Assembly: GCA_009377605.1 (NCBI GenBank)
Contig: WHTT01000040.1
Span: 1-58,511, forward strand
Source of the DNA: Luteitalea sp.
GTDB taxonomy: Bacteria; Acidobacteriota; Vicinamibacteria; Vicinamibacterales; Vicinamibacteraceae
DNA: 58,511 nt
Direction of reading: 5' to 3'
In this document: positions 42,522 through 51,704 of the stretch, piece by piece
Layout of the letters: every line of letters starts with the position of its first letter
Numbering within the stretch: position 1 is the first letter of the stretch
Program-made: the position numbers and the translations under genes
The notes under the pieces: generated by a model
What the model was told of the DNA's origin: nothing
What the model saw: only the letters and a program-made list of their open reading frames with translations
Database searches by the model: none

Positions 42522-45254
42522 ATGCCGTACCCGCTCACGAGGCTAGGTCTTCGCCTGCGCTCGTTGTTCCTCAAGGCGCGCGTCGAGCAGGAGCTCGATG
42601 AGGAGCTGCGATACCACCTGGAGCGCGAGGTCGAGGAGCGCCTTGCCGCGGGGCTGACGCCGGAAAAGGCACGTCTCTCCGCCCGGCGCAGCCTGGGTCC
42701 GATCGCGAAGAGCATGGAGGAGTGTCGCGACATGCGTCGGGTGAGCTTCATCGAGCATCGGGTTCACGACCTCCGATTCGCCGTTCGTCAGCTCTCGAAG
42801 CATCGCGGGTTCGCATATACGGCCATCCTCGTACTGGCGCTCGGCATTGCGGCAAACGTGGCCATTTTTGGCTTCGTCGATGCTGCCCTGATCAAGCCGC
42901 TGCCGTATCAGGAACCGTCCCGACTGGTCACCGCCTTCAGCACGCGCCCGGAAACCGCGCAAGGCCAGGCTCGAGGCTCTGTCTCCTACCTGAACTTCCT
43001 CGATTGGCGAGAACGCAACCACGCGTTCAGCGCGATTGCTGCCTACGACGTCCGTGCGGGCTTTACCTTGGCCACGCCCGCCGGACCCCAGCGCGTGCCC
43101 GGCCTCAGAGTAACCGCCGGATTCTTTCGCACGCTGGGCGTGACGCCTGTCCTCGGACGCGAATTCCACCGAGACGAGGAGGGGCCCGCCGCGCCCGCGA
43201 CGGTGGTGCTCTCCTACAGCACGTGGCAGACGCGTTTCGGCGGGAGGCGGGACGTGCTTGGGCAGACCGTGACGCTGCAGTCGGACTGGCTCTCTGACGG
43301 CGAGCAGCACGTCGTGATCGGCGTGCTGCCGCGAGACTTTCATTTCCCGATGGCCTCGCATGCGGACTTCTGGGCGACGATCCGAGGGCGCCAAGCGTGC
43401 TGGGACGTGCCGAGCTGCCAAAGCTTGGAGACCGTTGCGCGGCTAGCCGATGGCGTCTCGCCGCAAACGGCGTCAGCAAGCCTCACGGCCATCGTCGAGC
43501 AGCTACGACGTCAGTATCCCGACCAGCATGCGGATCCTGAGATTGCAAAGCTCGTGCCTCTACGCGAGGTGATGATTGGCGACGTTCGACCCATCCTGCT
43601 GACGTTCCTGGCCGGCGCAGGGTTGGTGCTCCTAATCTCTTGTATCAACATCGTGAGCTTGCTGCTGGTCCGCTCCGATAGCCGCACGCGCGAGATCGCA
43701 GTCCGCAACGCGCTTGGTGCCTCGTCTGCGCGGTTGGTTCTGCAATTCGCGGCGGAAGCGCTGGTACTCGTCGTTGCTGGTAGCGCGTGCGGGCTGCTCC
43801 TGGCTGCGTGGGGTATGCGATTCTTGAGAAGCCTCCTCAGCACCGACATGATCAGCAACATGCCGTACCTCCAGGAGGTCGGCTTGAACCTTCGTGTAGT
43901 CGCGTTTGCCTGCGCGGTCTCCCTAGTCGCCGCTGTCGTGTTCGCCGTCACGCCCGTCGTGCGCATCTCGATGTCCGAGAGACTCGTGGGACTGAAGGAA
44001 GGCGGTCGTGGCGCTGCAGGGACGACGTGGCGGCGCCTGGGATCGCATCTTGTCGTCGCCGAGCTCGCGGTCGCCCTGATCTTGCTCGTGACTGCTGGAC
44101 TCCTAGGCAAGAGCCTCGATCGGCTGCTTCACGTCGATACGGGGTTCAATACACGGCACCTCGCCTCGCTTGGGGTCAGTGTCGCGTCCGTCCGCTCTGG
44201 GTCAAGTACGGCGAAGTCAACGAGCGCAAAGGCGGAGCAGCCCGGCCTGCTAGCGCGACAGGTTGCGGATCGCGTGTCGGCCCTGCCGGGCGTCGCGGCG
44301 GTCGGCTACGCCGATATGTTGCCGCTGAGTGTTCTGGCACCATCGTCCACCTTCTGGATCCCAGGTCGCCCCGAGCAGGATCAGCTCAAGGAGTCCTGGC
44401 CAGTGCGGCGTGTCAGCGCGGGCTATTTCACGGCGCTGCAGGCCAGACTACTGCGGGGCCGCCACTTCACCTACGCGGAAGTCGCCGACGCCCCAACAGA
44501 CAACGATGCTGGCTCGACGCGTCTTCCAATCATCATCAACGAGACCGCGGTGCGACGGTATTTTCGAGGCGAGGATCCCATCGGAAGGTCGATTGCCATT
44601 GGCGGTCGTACGTCGGCGCCAAGAGAGATTATCGGAATCGTGGCGGACATCAAGGAGGGGCCGCCGCAGACGCCAGCGCACCCAGCCGGGTACGTTCCGT
44701 TCAACTACGTGGATTTTGGCCTCGTCGTTCGCACGTCACAGACCGGGCGGAGCGTATTCCCGTCGCTTCTTGCCGCGATACACGAGGTGCGGCCCGATCT
44801 TCTCGTGGGCAGACCAACGACGATGGTGGAAGGAATAAGGACGTCGCCGGCGGCATCCCTGCACCGCTCTTCGGCGTGGCTGATTGGCGGCTTTGCGGGA
44901 GTAGCGTTTCTGCTGAGCGTCGTCGGGCTCTACGGCGTCGTGGCGTACTCGGTTGGCCTGAGAACCCGCGAGATCGGTGTCCGCATGGCGCTCGGTGCGC
45001 AGCGTCGGTCAGTGTATCAGCTCGTGTTAGGAGACGCTGCTAGGCTGGTGGCCGTCGGGACTGGCGTGGGACTGATCTGTGCAGTGGGCACGGCCACGCT
45101 GATGCGTAACCTGTTCTTTGGCGTTCAGTCCTGGGACCTGCCGACGTTGACCACCGCCGCCGCAGTGCTGATCCTCTCGGCCCTGCTCGCCAGTTACATC
45201 CCTGCTCGCCGCGCTGCGTCAGTGAGCCCAGTCGAAGTCCTGCGCGCCGAGTAG
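42522..45254 (+). CDS. ADOP-family permease
   Basis: A 910-residue ADOP permease. Prefix: VEQELDEELRYHLEREVEER. First membrane segment: FAYTAILVLALGIAANVAIF. FtsX blocks carry TREIAVRNALGASSAR and TREIGVRMALGAQRRS; end PARRAASVSPVEVLRAE. AGGAG lies about 8 bases before the ATG. There is no PadR gene next to it; upstream is the deleted ADOP (42133-42420). It is full length by eye. The GNAT gene converges on it with 15 bases between stops. Confidence 0.93.
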   Translation: MPYPLTRLGLRLRSLFLKARVEQELDEELRYHLEREVEERLAAGLTPEKARLSARRSLGPIAKSMEECRDMRRVSFIEHRVHDLRFAVRQLSKHRGFAYTAILVLALGIAANVAIFGFVDAALIKPLPYQEPSRLVTAFSTRPETAQGQARGSVSYLNFLDWRERNHAFSAIAAYDVRAGFTLATPAGPQRVPGLRVTAGFFRTLGVTPVLGREFHRDEEGPAAPATVVLSYSTWQTRFGGRRDVLGQTVTLQSDWLSDGEQHVVIGVLPRDFHFPMASHADFWATIRGRQACWDVPSCQSLETVARLADGVSPQTASASLTAIVEQLRRQYPDQHADPEIAKLVPLREVMIGDVRPILLTFLAGAGLVLLISCINIVSLLLVRSDSRTREIAVRNALGASSARLVLQFAAEALVLVVAGSACGLLLAAWGMRFLRSLLSTDMISNMPYLQEVGLNLRVVAFACAVSLVAAVVFAVTPVVRISMSERLVGLKEGGRGAAGTTWRRLGSHLVVAELAVALILLVTAGLLGKSLDRLLHVDTGFNTRHLASLGVSVASVRSGSSTAKSTSAKAEQPGLLARQVADRVSALPGVAAVGYADMLPLSVLAPSSTFWIPGRPEQDQLKESWPVRRVSAGYFTALQARLLRGRHFTYAEVADAPTDNDAGSTRLPIIINETAVRRYFRGEDPIGRSIAIGGRTSAPREIIGIVADIKEGPPQTPAHPAGYVPFNYVDFGLVVRTSQTGRSVFPSLLAAIHEVRPDLLVGRPTTMVEGIRTSPAASLHRSSAWLIGGFAGVAFLLSVVGLYGVVAYSVGLRTREIGVRMALGAQRRSVYQLVLGDAARLVAVGTGVGLICAVGTATLMRNLFFGVQSWDLPTLTTAAAVLILSALLASYIPARRAASVSPVEVLRAE

Positions 45255-45269
45255 GGCGCTCTCCCCTAC

Positions 45270-45683
45270 TCACTCGTCTGTTTGCTGACGGGGAATGACC
45301 CAGCAGGAGTCGTGCTGCTGCATGCCGATGTGCGGGTAATAAGTGCGTACCTTCGGTGCGGCGAGGAGGATGAGTTGCGTGTGCAGGCCGCTGGCCTCAT
45401 GCGTCCGCCGAATCAGCTCACGACCGATGCCGTGTCCCTGGTGTGTCTGATCCACCGCGAGATCCGACAGATACGTGCAATAGCTGAAATCACTGATGGC
45501 GCGTGATACACCGACCAAGTGACCGCTCACCCGCGCAGTGACGATGATGTCGGCGTGCTTCAGCATTGCGCGGATCACATCAGGTCGATCGACGGGCCGC
45601 CGCTCGGCAAGCGTCGAACGCACGAGGACAGCTATGAACTCGTCCGGATCGAGGTTCGGCTCGCGCTGATAGTCGACCGTCAC
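45270..45683 (-). CDS. GNAT-family acetyltransferase
   Basis: A 137-residue GNAT N-acetyltransferase. The start is GTG at 45683 ([20 protein letters not shown]). Motif A for acetyl-CoA is [20 protein letters not shown]. Other markers are [28 protein letters not shown] and the end [14 protein letters not shown]. The nearest family pattern I recognise is a conserved, small, uncharacterised GNAT group. The start lies 25 bases after the stop of the quinone reductase gene on the same strand, so the two may be one transcript. Substrate unknown. Confidence 0.85.
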   Translation of the reverse strand: MTVDYQREPNLDPDEFIAVLVRSTLAERRPVDRPDVIRAMLKHADIIVTARVSGHLVGVSRAISDFSYCTYLSDLAVDQTHQGHGIGRELIRRTHEASGLHTQLILLAAPKVRTYYPHIGMQQHDSCWVIPRQQTDE

Positions 45684-45708
45684 CAAGCGCTCTCGAGTTT
45701 GCGGGCGG

Positions 45709-46689
45709 TCATACAGACGGTAACAAGATGGTCGACCCGGTCGTCTTGCGCGCTTCCAGGTCGCGGTGCGCCTGCGCCGCCTCGGCCAACGGATAGGTCT
45801 GGTTGATCGCGACCTTGACAGCGCCCGACAGTACGACCTCGAAGAGTGCCTGGGCACTGGCTGTCAGGTCTTCACGCTTGGCCGTGTACGTCATGATCGT
45901 CGGCCGGGTCACGTAGAGCGAGCCTTTCGCTCCCAGAATACCCAAATTGACCGGCGGTACAGCTCCGGACGAATTGCCGTAGCTGACCATCAGGCCGAAT
46001 GGCCGCAGACAGTCAAGGGAACCGTCCCAGGTGTCCTTGCCCACAGAGTCGTAGACAACTGGAACCCCGTCGCCGCCCGTGATCTCCTTCACGCGCTGGG
46101 TGAAGCTCTCCTCCCGATAGTTGATGACATGATCGCAGCCGTGCTCCTTGGCCAGCTTCGCCTTCTCGGCCGAGCCCACGGTGCCGATCACCGTCGCGCC
46201 AAGATGCTTCAACCACTGGCAGGCAATCAACCCCACACCTCCGGCAGCCGCATGGAACAGGACGGGTTCCCCTGCCGTGACCTTGTAGGTCCGGCGGATC
46301 AGGTATTCCGCTGTCATGCCCTGCAGCATCATCGCAGCAGCCGTGCGGTCGTCGATGCCATCCGGCAGCTTGACGACCCTGCCCGCCGGCATCAGCCGCA
46401 TCTCGGAGTACGCGCCCAGAGGCTGTGTGGCATACGCCACACGGTCGCCCTCCTTTACATCCGTGACATCGCCGCCCACGGCTTCGACAACCCCGGCGGC
46501 CTCCATGCCAAGCGTCGCCGGCAGCGCCAGCGGATACAGGCCAGCCCGATGATAGACGTCGATGAAATTGAGCCCGACCGCGGTATGGCGAACGCGAATT
46601 TCCCCGGGGCCAGGTGCGCCCACGGCCACATCTTCGTAACGGAGCACGTCGGGCCCGCCGTGCTCGTGAATGCGTATCGCCTTGCTCAT
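45709..46689 (-). CDS. qor: NADPH:quinone oxidoreductase (MDR superfamily)
   Basis: A 326-residue zinc-free medium-chain dehydrogenase of the Qor type. It has [14 protein letters not shown] near the N-terminus, [18 protein letters not shown] and the nucleotide-binding [20 protein letters not shown] with [20 protein letters not shown]. Catalyses NADPH-dependent reduction of quinones or enones in the cytoplasm. AGGAGG lies about 11 bases before the ATG at 46689. The frame extends to 46770 but that is less likely. The gene is separated from the DinB gene by a palindromic repeat at 46782-46838. Confidence 0.92.
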   Translation of the reverse strand: MSKAIRIHEHGGPDVLRYEDVAVGAPGPGEIRVRHTAVGLNFIDVYHRAGLYPLALPATLGMEAAGVVEAVGGDVTDVKEGDRVAYATQPLGAYSEMRLMPAGRVVKLPDGIDDRTAAAMMLQGMTAEYLIRRTYKVTAGEPVLFHAAAGGVGLIACQWLKHLGATVIGTVGSAEKAKLAKEHGCDHVINYREESFTQRVKEITGGDGVPVVYDSVGKDTWDGSLDCLRPFGLMVSYGNSSGAVPPVNLGILGAKGSLYVTRPTIMTYTAKREDLTASAQALFEVVLSGAVKVAINQTYPLAEAAQAHRDLEARKTTGSTILLPSV

Positions 46690-46781
46690 GATGTGAGCGC
46701 CTCCTGATACCCGCTCAAAGGGCTGAATCGCCAACAGGTTGCCCATTGTAACGTGCGGGACGGCGCACAACGCGGCACGTG

Positions 46782-46838
46782 AAAACGGGGACAGCCCCCG
46801 TTTTCCGACATGCGGAAAACGGGGGCTGTCCCCGTTTT
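46782..46838. repeat. GGGACAG palindromic repeat, 26-base arms
   Basis: Perfect inverted repeat with arms 46782-46807 and 46813-46838 and a 5-base loop. Most of each arm equals the arms at 38793-38847; the difference is TTTTCCG against TTTTACG next to the loop. It reaches into the stop codon of the DinB gene. Here the flanking genes run in the same direction. Confidence 0.9.
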
Positions 46839-47376
46839 ACGTCCTTGGAAAGCCAGGGGCGTTCTTGATCTCCACGATCTGCTGGTTGTGCCTGAGATTG
46901 TGCAGCGGAATGTAGAGGAGCCACTGATACGCGTTCAAGATTCCGAAGAAGGGATTGGGGAACGTGTGCGTGTGCAGCGGCGCATCGATGTCGCGCGCAA
47001 ACGCGAGGGTTCGCGCGCGAGCCTGTTCGTAGCCCGTCAGCACTTCGGCGAGTGGCGGGACCTCCTGCGGCAAGAGAAACTCTGGCGAGCGAGCTCTGTG
47101 AGATCGATCCGCCAGCGCGCTTTCCACGACCTCCGCCCGACCTGCAGTGCGGGCCGCCCACTCGGGATCGGGCGGGCTCGCGAGCATCTGCTGAATCGCA
47201 TCCAAGAGCACGGTCTCCGTCTGCAACAGATGCGCGGCCACTTCACCGAGAGACCAACAGTCCGGCGCCGCATGGCAGTTCCACTGTGGCGGTGTGACAC
47301 CCTCGACGAGCTCGAAGAATTGCTGTTGTGATCGTTCGAGCAGCGAGACGACCTTCTCGCGCTCCGACGGAGTCAT
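46837..47376 (-). CDS. DinB-superfamily protein
   Basis: A 179-residue cytoplasmic DinB-like four-helix protein. Metal-ligand candidates are His in LGEVAAHLLQTE and the two histidines in IPLHNLRHNQQIVE, in family spacing. The start at 47376 has AGGAGG about 12 bases upstream. Members act in bacillithiol/mycothiol-type transfer or as metalloenzymes of unknown substrate. Unlike the copy at 2213-2749 it has no signal peptide. The stop codon lies in the GGGACAG repeat. Confidence 0.85.
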   Translation of the reverse strand: MTPSEREKVVSLLERSQQQFFELVEGVTPPQWNCHAAPDCWSLGEVAAHLLQTETVLLDAIQQMLASPPDPEWAARTAGRAEVVESALADRSHRARSPEFLLPQEVPPLAEVLTGYEQARARTLAFARDIDAPLHTHTFPNPFFGILNAYQWLLYIPLHNLRHNQQIVEIKNAPGFPRT

Positions 47377-47426
47377 GTCCAAGGCTCCTCCTACTAGCTG
47401 CTCCTCACCGTGACGAGCCAGCTGTG

Positions 47427-50162
47427 TCAAGCGAGACGCCGCGTCGCCCGTGCGCTGAGCGCGTAGCCGCCGACCAAGAGCAGTGTACCGAGCACCCAAG
47501 GCAGACGACCAGCATCGAGGTTCACACCGGCGTACGTCTGCAGTGCAAACAACATCGTCTCGGTGGCTGGCGCAACGTTGAGCGGTCGATCCAGGAAGCG
47601 CAAGACGTCCACCCAGTTGGGCAGCAACACCGCGAGCGTGAGAAGCCCTGCGCCAGCCGCCGCCAACGATCCGCCAACGCGGCCACGCCACGCATCCGCT
47701 GTACGTGCGGCTAGCATGGCATACCCCGTCCATAGCAGCATCGCGAGCACGATTGTCAGGACGCTCACCCTGAAGACAGGCACCATCCAGAACCAGTACC
47801 AGAACGCCAGCGGGCCGCGGTATGCGATGAGCCCCAGCAAGACGATCACGCCTGGAATCAGCGGTCCCACTGCGGCGACCAGCAAGCGGCCGCGTCCCTC
47901 GCGGCCCGCGATGCCTATCGCCGTGGTCTCGAATGTGAGCCCGACAACGCCGATCAAGAGGAGCGACCGAGCGCCAATCGACACCGAAGCAAAGCCAGTC
48001 AGCGCCCCGACGAGGAACCCAACGAGCACGAGACCGAGTGTGGCCACGGCAACCGACGAGCGCAGATCCCGCGGCTCGCGTGCCAGACGCCATGGCGTCG
48101 CCGCCGCCGTCCACGCCACTCGTCCGACGCGCGCGAGCCAGCCGCCACCGCTCGTCACGCGGCGCGTCCGCCCGAGCGGGCTGCCGATGCCAAGCAGGAT
48201 GACCATGGCAATCAGCAGTCCAGCGGCAGCGCGCTGCACCCAGACGGCGCGCCCTCCGAAGGTCACCGCTTGGGCCGAGGATGTGAGGTCGAAGGCCGGG
48301 AAGTCTCGATCGTCACCGAAGCGTGCGATGTGCGTTGCGGCCGCGATCTCGAACCGTTCGCGGCCAGCAACCCAGTCGGTCCAGGCGGCGCTGTCGCCCG
48401 TTTCGATCCAGTGATAGTAACTGAGAAACGCCTGCCGCCACGCCGCCAGGACATCGAACAGCGTTTCTTGATACTCGAGCGAGCGAAGCGCCTCCTCGCA
48501 GACCGCGGTGCACGAATCCGCGCCATGGACCGTGAGCGCTTCCTGCAGCTGCTGCCGCGCCCGCCGCACCTCGAGTGCGGCGGCGTTACCCTCCCCGATG
48601 GCGGCTTCGATACGTCCGCGGGTGCCGCGATACACGATGCTCAGGAGGCTGTGCCAGCCGCCGACCATGTCCCATTCGAAAATCCACATCAGCGGCGGCA
48701 GCTCGAGCCCTGGAACGTGCACTTCGCGCTCGGCAAAGGGACGAATGTAAAAGCCTTCGAGCACCGCCTTTCGCGTCCGAATCAACAGGCGCGTGACGGC
48801 GCTGACAACCGTTGGATCGTCGCCAAACGTCGCCGCCGCCCATTGCCGCAGGGGCTGGCCCACGTCGGTCTCCGGGGCGACCGCCAAGCGCGAGGCCACG
48901 AAAACATTGGCGTCGGTCCACTGCCAGAATCCGTGCAGCGGGTAGAGCGATCGTGGCCCGGCGCGCAGCGGTCCACCGAACTGCGGCCACAGATACGTGC
49001 CGACGATTCGCGGATTCGCCGCCATGAGGGTCCGCAGCGCCCGCGCGTACTCCTCGCCGAGGAAATTTGGAAACGCACCAAAGCCTTCGAACTCCGGTCT
49101 CGCCTGCAGCTCGACGAGACGCCGATGGCGCCCGCCAGCGAGCGTCGGATTGAGCGGAAGGTAGCTGAAGAAATCACCGGCCGTGTACTTGGTCGACACG
49201 ATCAAGGCCGGCGAATCGATCTCCCCGAGCACCGTCTCGTAGACCTTTGGATCGACATGCAGGCGGCCCAGCTCGCCGACGCCGACCGACCAGGTGCGAA
49301 GCACGAGCGTCTTGCCGCGCGCCTCGAAGACCGGCAGCAGCCCCCGCAGCATCGCTTGCAGACTGGCGGCGTCTCGCACGGCCGGCTCGCTTCGATACGG
49401 CCAATCCTCGGTGTGATAGAGGCTGCCGCCCTCGCCGATGCGTATCACGAGGCCTGCAATGGAAGGCAACTGGTCGAAGAGCTCTTCGAGCCCCGCCCGA
49501 TACACCTCCCATACTGCGGGATCCGATGTATCGATCCCCACTGCGCTCGTATCGGGCGCGAGATCGCGCAGATGACGAAGCAGGGGTGGTGTCAAGGTCA
49601 ACATGTCGGTACCGAGGAACGGCTGCATACCCTGCTGATTCGTCCACTCGAGGAGTGGGGCGAAATGATGGCGCACCGCCGCGTGCCGCGCTCGGAACCG
49701 GCTGTCCTCGTCGTAAATGGCGTGGCCGCCATTCGCCTCGTACACGTGATCGAAGTCAGTCAGCTCCAGCAGGAGGGGAATGACGATGGCGTTGTTGCCG
49801 TACGCGCGCATGCGCTCGACGTAGGCGCGCCATTGGCGATCGACACGCCGGTAGGCCGCCCGGTCCACGTATGGTGATTCTTCGAGAATGACCTCGCGGA
49901 AGACGCGAAGGTCGTGCGAGTAGTCCTCGCCCCAGTCGCCTGTCAGTGGGATGCCAACGCCGCCGCTGTCGACGAGCCGCAGCGAGAGGGCTTGCCGATG
50001 ATCCGGCTCGGTTCTGGCGTTAGCGGCGGCCGCCTGCGACGGGAGTGGGTCCGGTGGCCGCGGCCGAACCTCGATCTTGTAGACGGACTCGAAGGCCAGC
50101 GCGGCCGAGAGCGCCAGGACGATCTGGATGAGGCCGAACGCAAGCGGTTTCCAGCGGGACAT
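47427..50162 (-). CDS. Large membrane protein with glycosidase-like exported domain
   Basis: A 911-residue protein. An N-terminal signal anchor (PLAFGLIQIVLALSAAL) is followed by an exported domain of about 600 residues. Its pattern (GIPLTGDWGEDYSHDLRVF, IVSTKYTAGDFFSYLPLNP, FEGFGAFPNFLGEEYARAL, NPRIVGTYLWPQFGGPL) recalls the TIM-barrel of alpha-glucuronidases (GH67-like), but I would not assign that enzyme without a search. The C-terminal third has about eight membrane segments. It might therefore be a membrane-anchored glycan enzyme or receptor. Two starts are possible (50162 and 50219); 50162 leaves the signal anchor at the N-terminus. No clear ribosome site. Confidence 0.7.
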   Translation of the reverse strand: MSRWKPLAFGLIQIVLALSAALAFESVYKIEVRPRPPDPLPSQAAAANARTEPDHRQALSLRLVDSGGVGIPLTGDWGEDYSHDLRVFREVILEESPYVDRAAYRRVDRQWRAYVERMRAYGNNAIVIPLLLELTDFDHVYEANGGHAIYDEDSRFRARHAAVRHHFAPLLEWTNQQGMQPFLGTDMLTLTPPLLRHLRDLAPDTSAVGIDTSDPAVWEVYRAGLEELFDQLPSIAGLVIRIGEGGSLYHTEDWPYRSEPAVRDAASLQAMLRGLLPVFEARGKTLVLRTWSVGVGELGRLHVDPKVYETVLGEIDSPALIVSTKYTAGDFFSYLPLNPTLAGGRHRRLVELQARPEFEGFGAFPNFLGEEYARALRTLMAANPRIVGTYLWPQFGGPLRAGPRSLYPLHGFWQWTDANVFVASRLAVAPETDVGQPLRQWAAATFGDDPTVVSAVTRLLIRTRKAVLEGFYIRPFAEREVHVPGLELPPLMWIFEWDMVGGWHSLLSIVYRGTRGRIEAAIGEGNAAALEVRRARQQLQEALTVHGADSCTAVCEEALRSLEYQETLFDVLAAWRQAFLSYYHWIETGDSAAWTDWVAGRERFEIAAATHIARFGDDRDFPAFDLTSSAQAVTFGGRAVWVQRAAAGLLIAMVILLGIGSPLGRTRRVTSGGGWLARVGRVAWTAAATPWRLAREPRDLRSSVAVATLGLVLVGFLVGALTGFASVSIGARSLLLIGVVGLTFETTAIGIAGREGRGRLLVAAVGPLIPGVIVLLGLIAYRGPLAFWYWFWMVPVFRVSVLTIVLAMLLWTGYAMLAARTADAWRGRVGGSLAAAGAGLLTLAVLLPNWVDVLRFLDRPLNVAPATETMLFALQTYAGVNLDAGRLPWVLGTLLLVGGYALSARATRRLA

Positions 50163-50226
50163 GGCTATGTAACGGGGGGCGATGTAACGATCCCGTGACG
50201 GCGGCTGAAGACGAAACATCTATCGT

Positions 50227-50260
50227 AACCGGAAAAAGGGACAGGCCCCTTTTTCCGGTT
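50227..50260. repeat. GGGACAG-type palindrome variant
   Basis: Inverted repeat of 14-base arms (50227-50240 and 50247-50260) around ACAGGC: AACCGGAAAAAGGG then the reverse. It contains GGGACAG at 50238-50244 and is followed by a partial extra copy of CCTTTTTCCG. It lies between the divergent starts of the membrane protein and the LigD-type polymerase gene. Confidence 0.8.
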
Positions 50261-50294
50261 CCTTTTTCCGATATCCTCAGAGGCGATCGATCCC

Positions 50295-51704
50295 ATGCCG
50301 AGCAGCACCGAACGGGAGCTTCTGGTCGTCGCCGGCCGCGAGGTGACTATCTCCAACCCGCGTAAGGTGCTGTTCCCCGAAGCGGGCTATACGAAGCTGG
50401 ACCTCGTCCACTACTACCTCGCCGTCGCCGACGGCGCGCTGAGAGCCGTGGGCGGCCGGCCCAACGTGCTCGTCCGCTATCCGAACGGTATCGATGGAGA
50501 GTTCTTCTATCAGAAGCGAGCGCCGCCGTCGCGGCCTGATTGGGTCGACGTCGTCGCGCTGAAGTTTCCCTCTGGGCGCGACGCCGAAGAGGTCGTGCCG
50601 CACGACGCCGCCTCGCTCGTCTGGATGGCGAACCTCGCCTGCCTCGAGCTGCACCCGCATCCCGTCCGCGCGGACGATCTGGATCATCCAGACGAGCTGC
50701 GCGTCGATCTCGATCCCGTGCCCGGCGTCCCGTGGACGCAGATCCGCGAGGTTGCGCGGATCGTCCAGGCCACGCTGGAGGACTTCGACCTCACCGGCTG
50801 GCCCAAGACATCCGGCTCGCGCGGAATGCACGTTTATGTACGTATCGAGCGGCAGTGGAGGTTCGACGAGGTACGCCGCGCCGCGCTCGCGCTGGCGCGC
50901 GAGGTCGAGCGCCGCGCACCGAGCCTCGCAACCAGCAAGTGGTGGAAAGAAGAGCGGCACGGCGTCTTCATCGACTACAACCAGAACGCGAAGGACCGCA
51001 CCATCGCCGGCGCGTACTCCGTGCGGCCGACCGCTGACGCGCGCGCCTCCGCGCCGCTCGTCTGGGACGAGGTCGACGCCTGCGAGCCGCAGGACTTCAC
51101 GCTTCGTACGATGCCCGCGCGCTTCGCCGAGCTGGGCGATCGCCACAGAGAGATGGAACGCCGCCCGTGCTCGCTGCTGCGCCTGCTGGATCTCGCCGCG
51201 CGTCACGAGAAGGAGGGGCTCGGCGACGCGCCCTGGCCGCCGCACTATCGCAAGCAGCGCGGCGAGCCGCCGCGCGTGCAGCCATCCCGGCGACGCCGCA
51301 CCGAGGCGCATCCGTTGATTGAGATCGGCCGCGCACAGCGCAAGGAGGAGGCGCTTGCCGGCCTCGATCGCTGGCGCGCCCGGCATCCCGAGGCAGCCGC
51401 CCACCTCGCGCCTGCGGACGTGCTCGTCGACGCCATGCGGGGCCGCTATCGCACGTGGACACGGATCCGCGTGAACCTGCAGCACGTCCCGGTGGAGCTG
51501 CGCCCGCCACAGGAAGCGCTCGATCCAGACTCCGGCGAGACCGGCTGGCCCGAGTGGACCGACGAACAACGCGCCGAGTGGAAGAAGTGGCGGCAAGCGC
51601 GCAAGCAGACGGCGCCTGCCGGCGCGGACACCGCCGGTACCGATCCGATCACGACGAAGGGCGCGCCGCGCCGAAGACCTTCTCGAGCTCGTAAGGAGTC
51701 GTGA
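50295..51704 (+). CDS. ligD: LigD-type polymerase/primase for non-homologous end joining
   Basis: A 469-residue stand-alone polymerase domain of the archaeo-eukaryotic primase superfamily, as found in LigD. The catalytic carboxylates are in VDLDP (Asp138, Asp140), with KTSGSRGMHVYV and the late DYNQNAKDRTIAGAYSVRP typical of the family. Residues 1-300 form the polymerase; the last 150 are basic and low-complexity (RRRRTEAHPLIEIGRAQRK), possibly for DNA or Ku contact. There is no fused ligase or nuclease. The ligase gene runs toward it and overlaps its 3' end by 56 bases. It fills gaps at double-strand breaks. A Ku gene is not in the window. Confidence 0.92.
   Translation: MPSSTERELLVVAGREVTISNPRKVLFPEAGYTKLDLVHYYLAVADGALRAVGGRPNVLVRYPNGIDGEFFYQKRAPPSRPDWVDVVALKFPSGRDAEEVVPHDAASLVWMANLACLELHPHPVRADDLDHPDELRVDLDPVPGVPWTQIREVARIVQATLEDFDLTGWPKTSGSRGMHVYVRIERQWRFDEVRRAALALAREVERRAPSLATSKWWKEERHGVFIDYNQNAKDRTIAGAYSVRPTADARASAPLVWDEVDACEPQDFTLRTMPARFAELGDRHREMERRPCSLLRLLDLAARHEKEGLGDAPWPPHYRKQRGEPPRVQPSRRRRTEAHPLIEIGRAQRKEEALAGLDRWRARHPEAAAHLAPADVLVDAMRGRYRTWTRIRVNLQHVPVELRPPQEALDPDSGETGWPEWTDEQRAEWKKWRQARKQTAPAGADTAGTDPITTKGAPRRRPSRARKES

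Noticed and set aside
42314-42751. Minus-strand frame of 145 codons between ADOP genes
   Set aside because: Overlaps the tail of the deleted ADOP and the start of the full ADOP; no domain.
47563-48414. A 283-codon plus-strand frame rich in Ser, Thr and Arg
   Set aside because: Antisense to the membrane segments of the large membrane protein; shadow composition.
48270-49877. A 535-codon open frame on the plus strand
   Set aside because: It is antisense to the 911-residue membrane protein, has no ribosome site and a composition typical of high-GC shadow frames.
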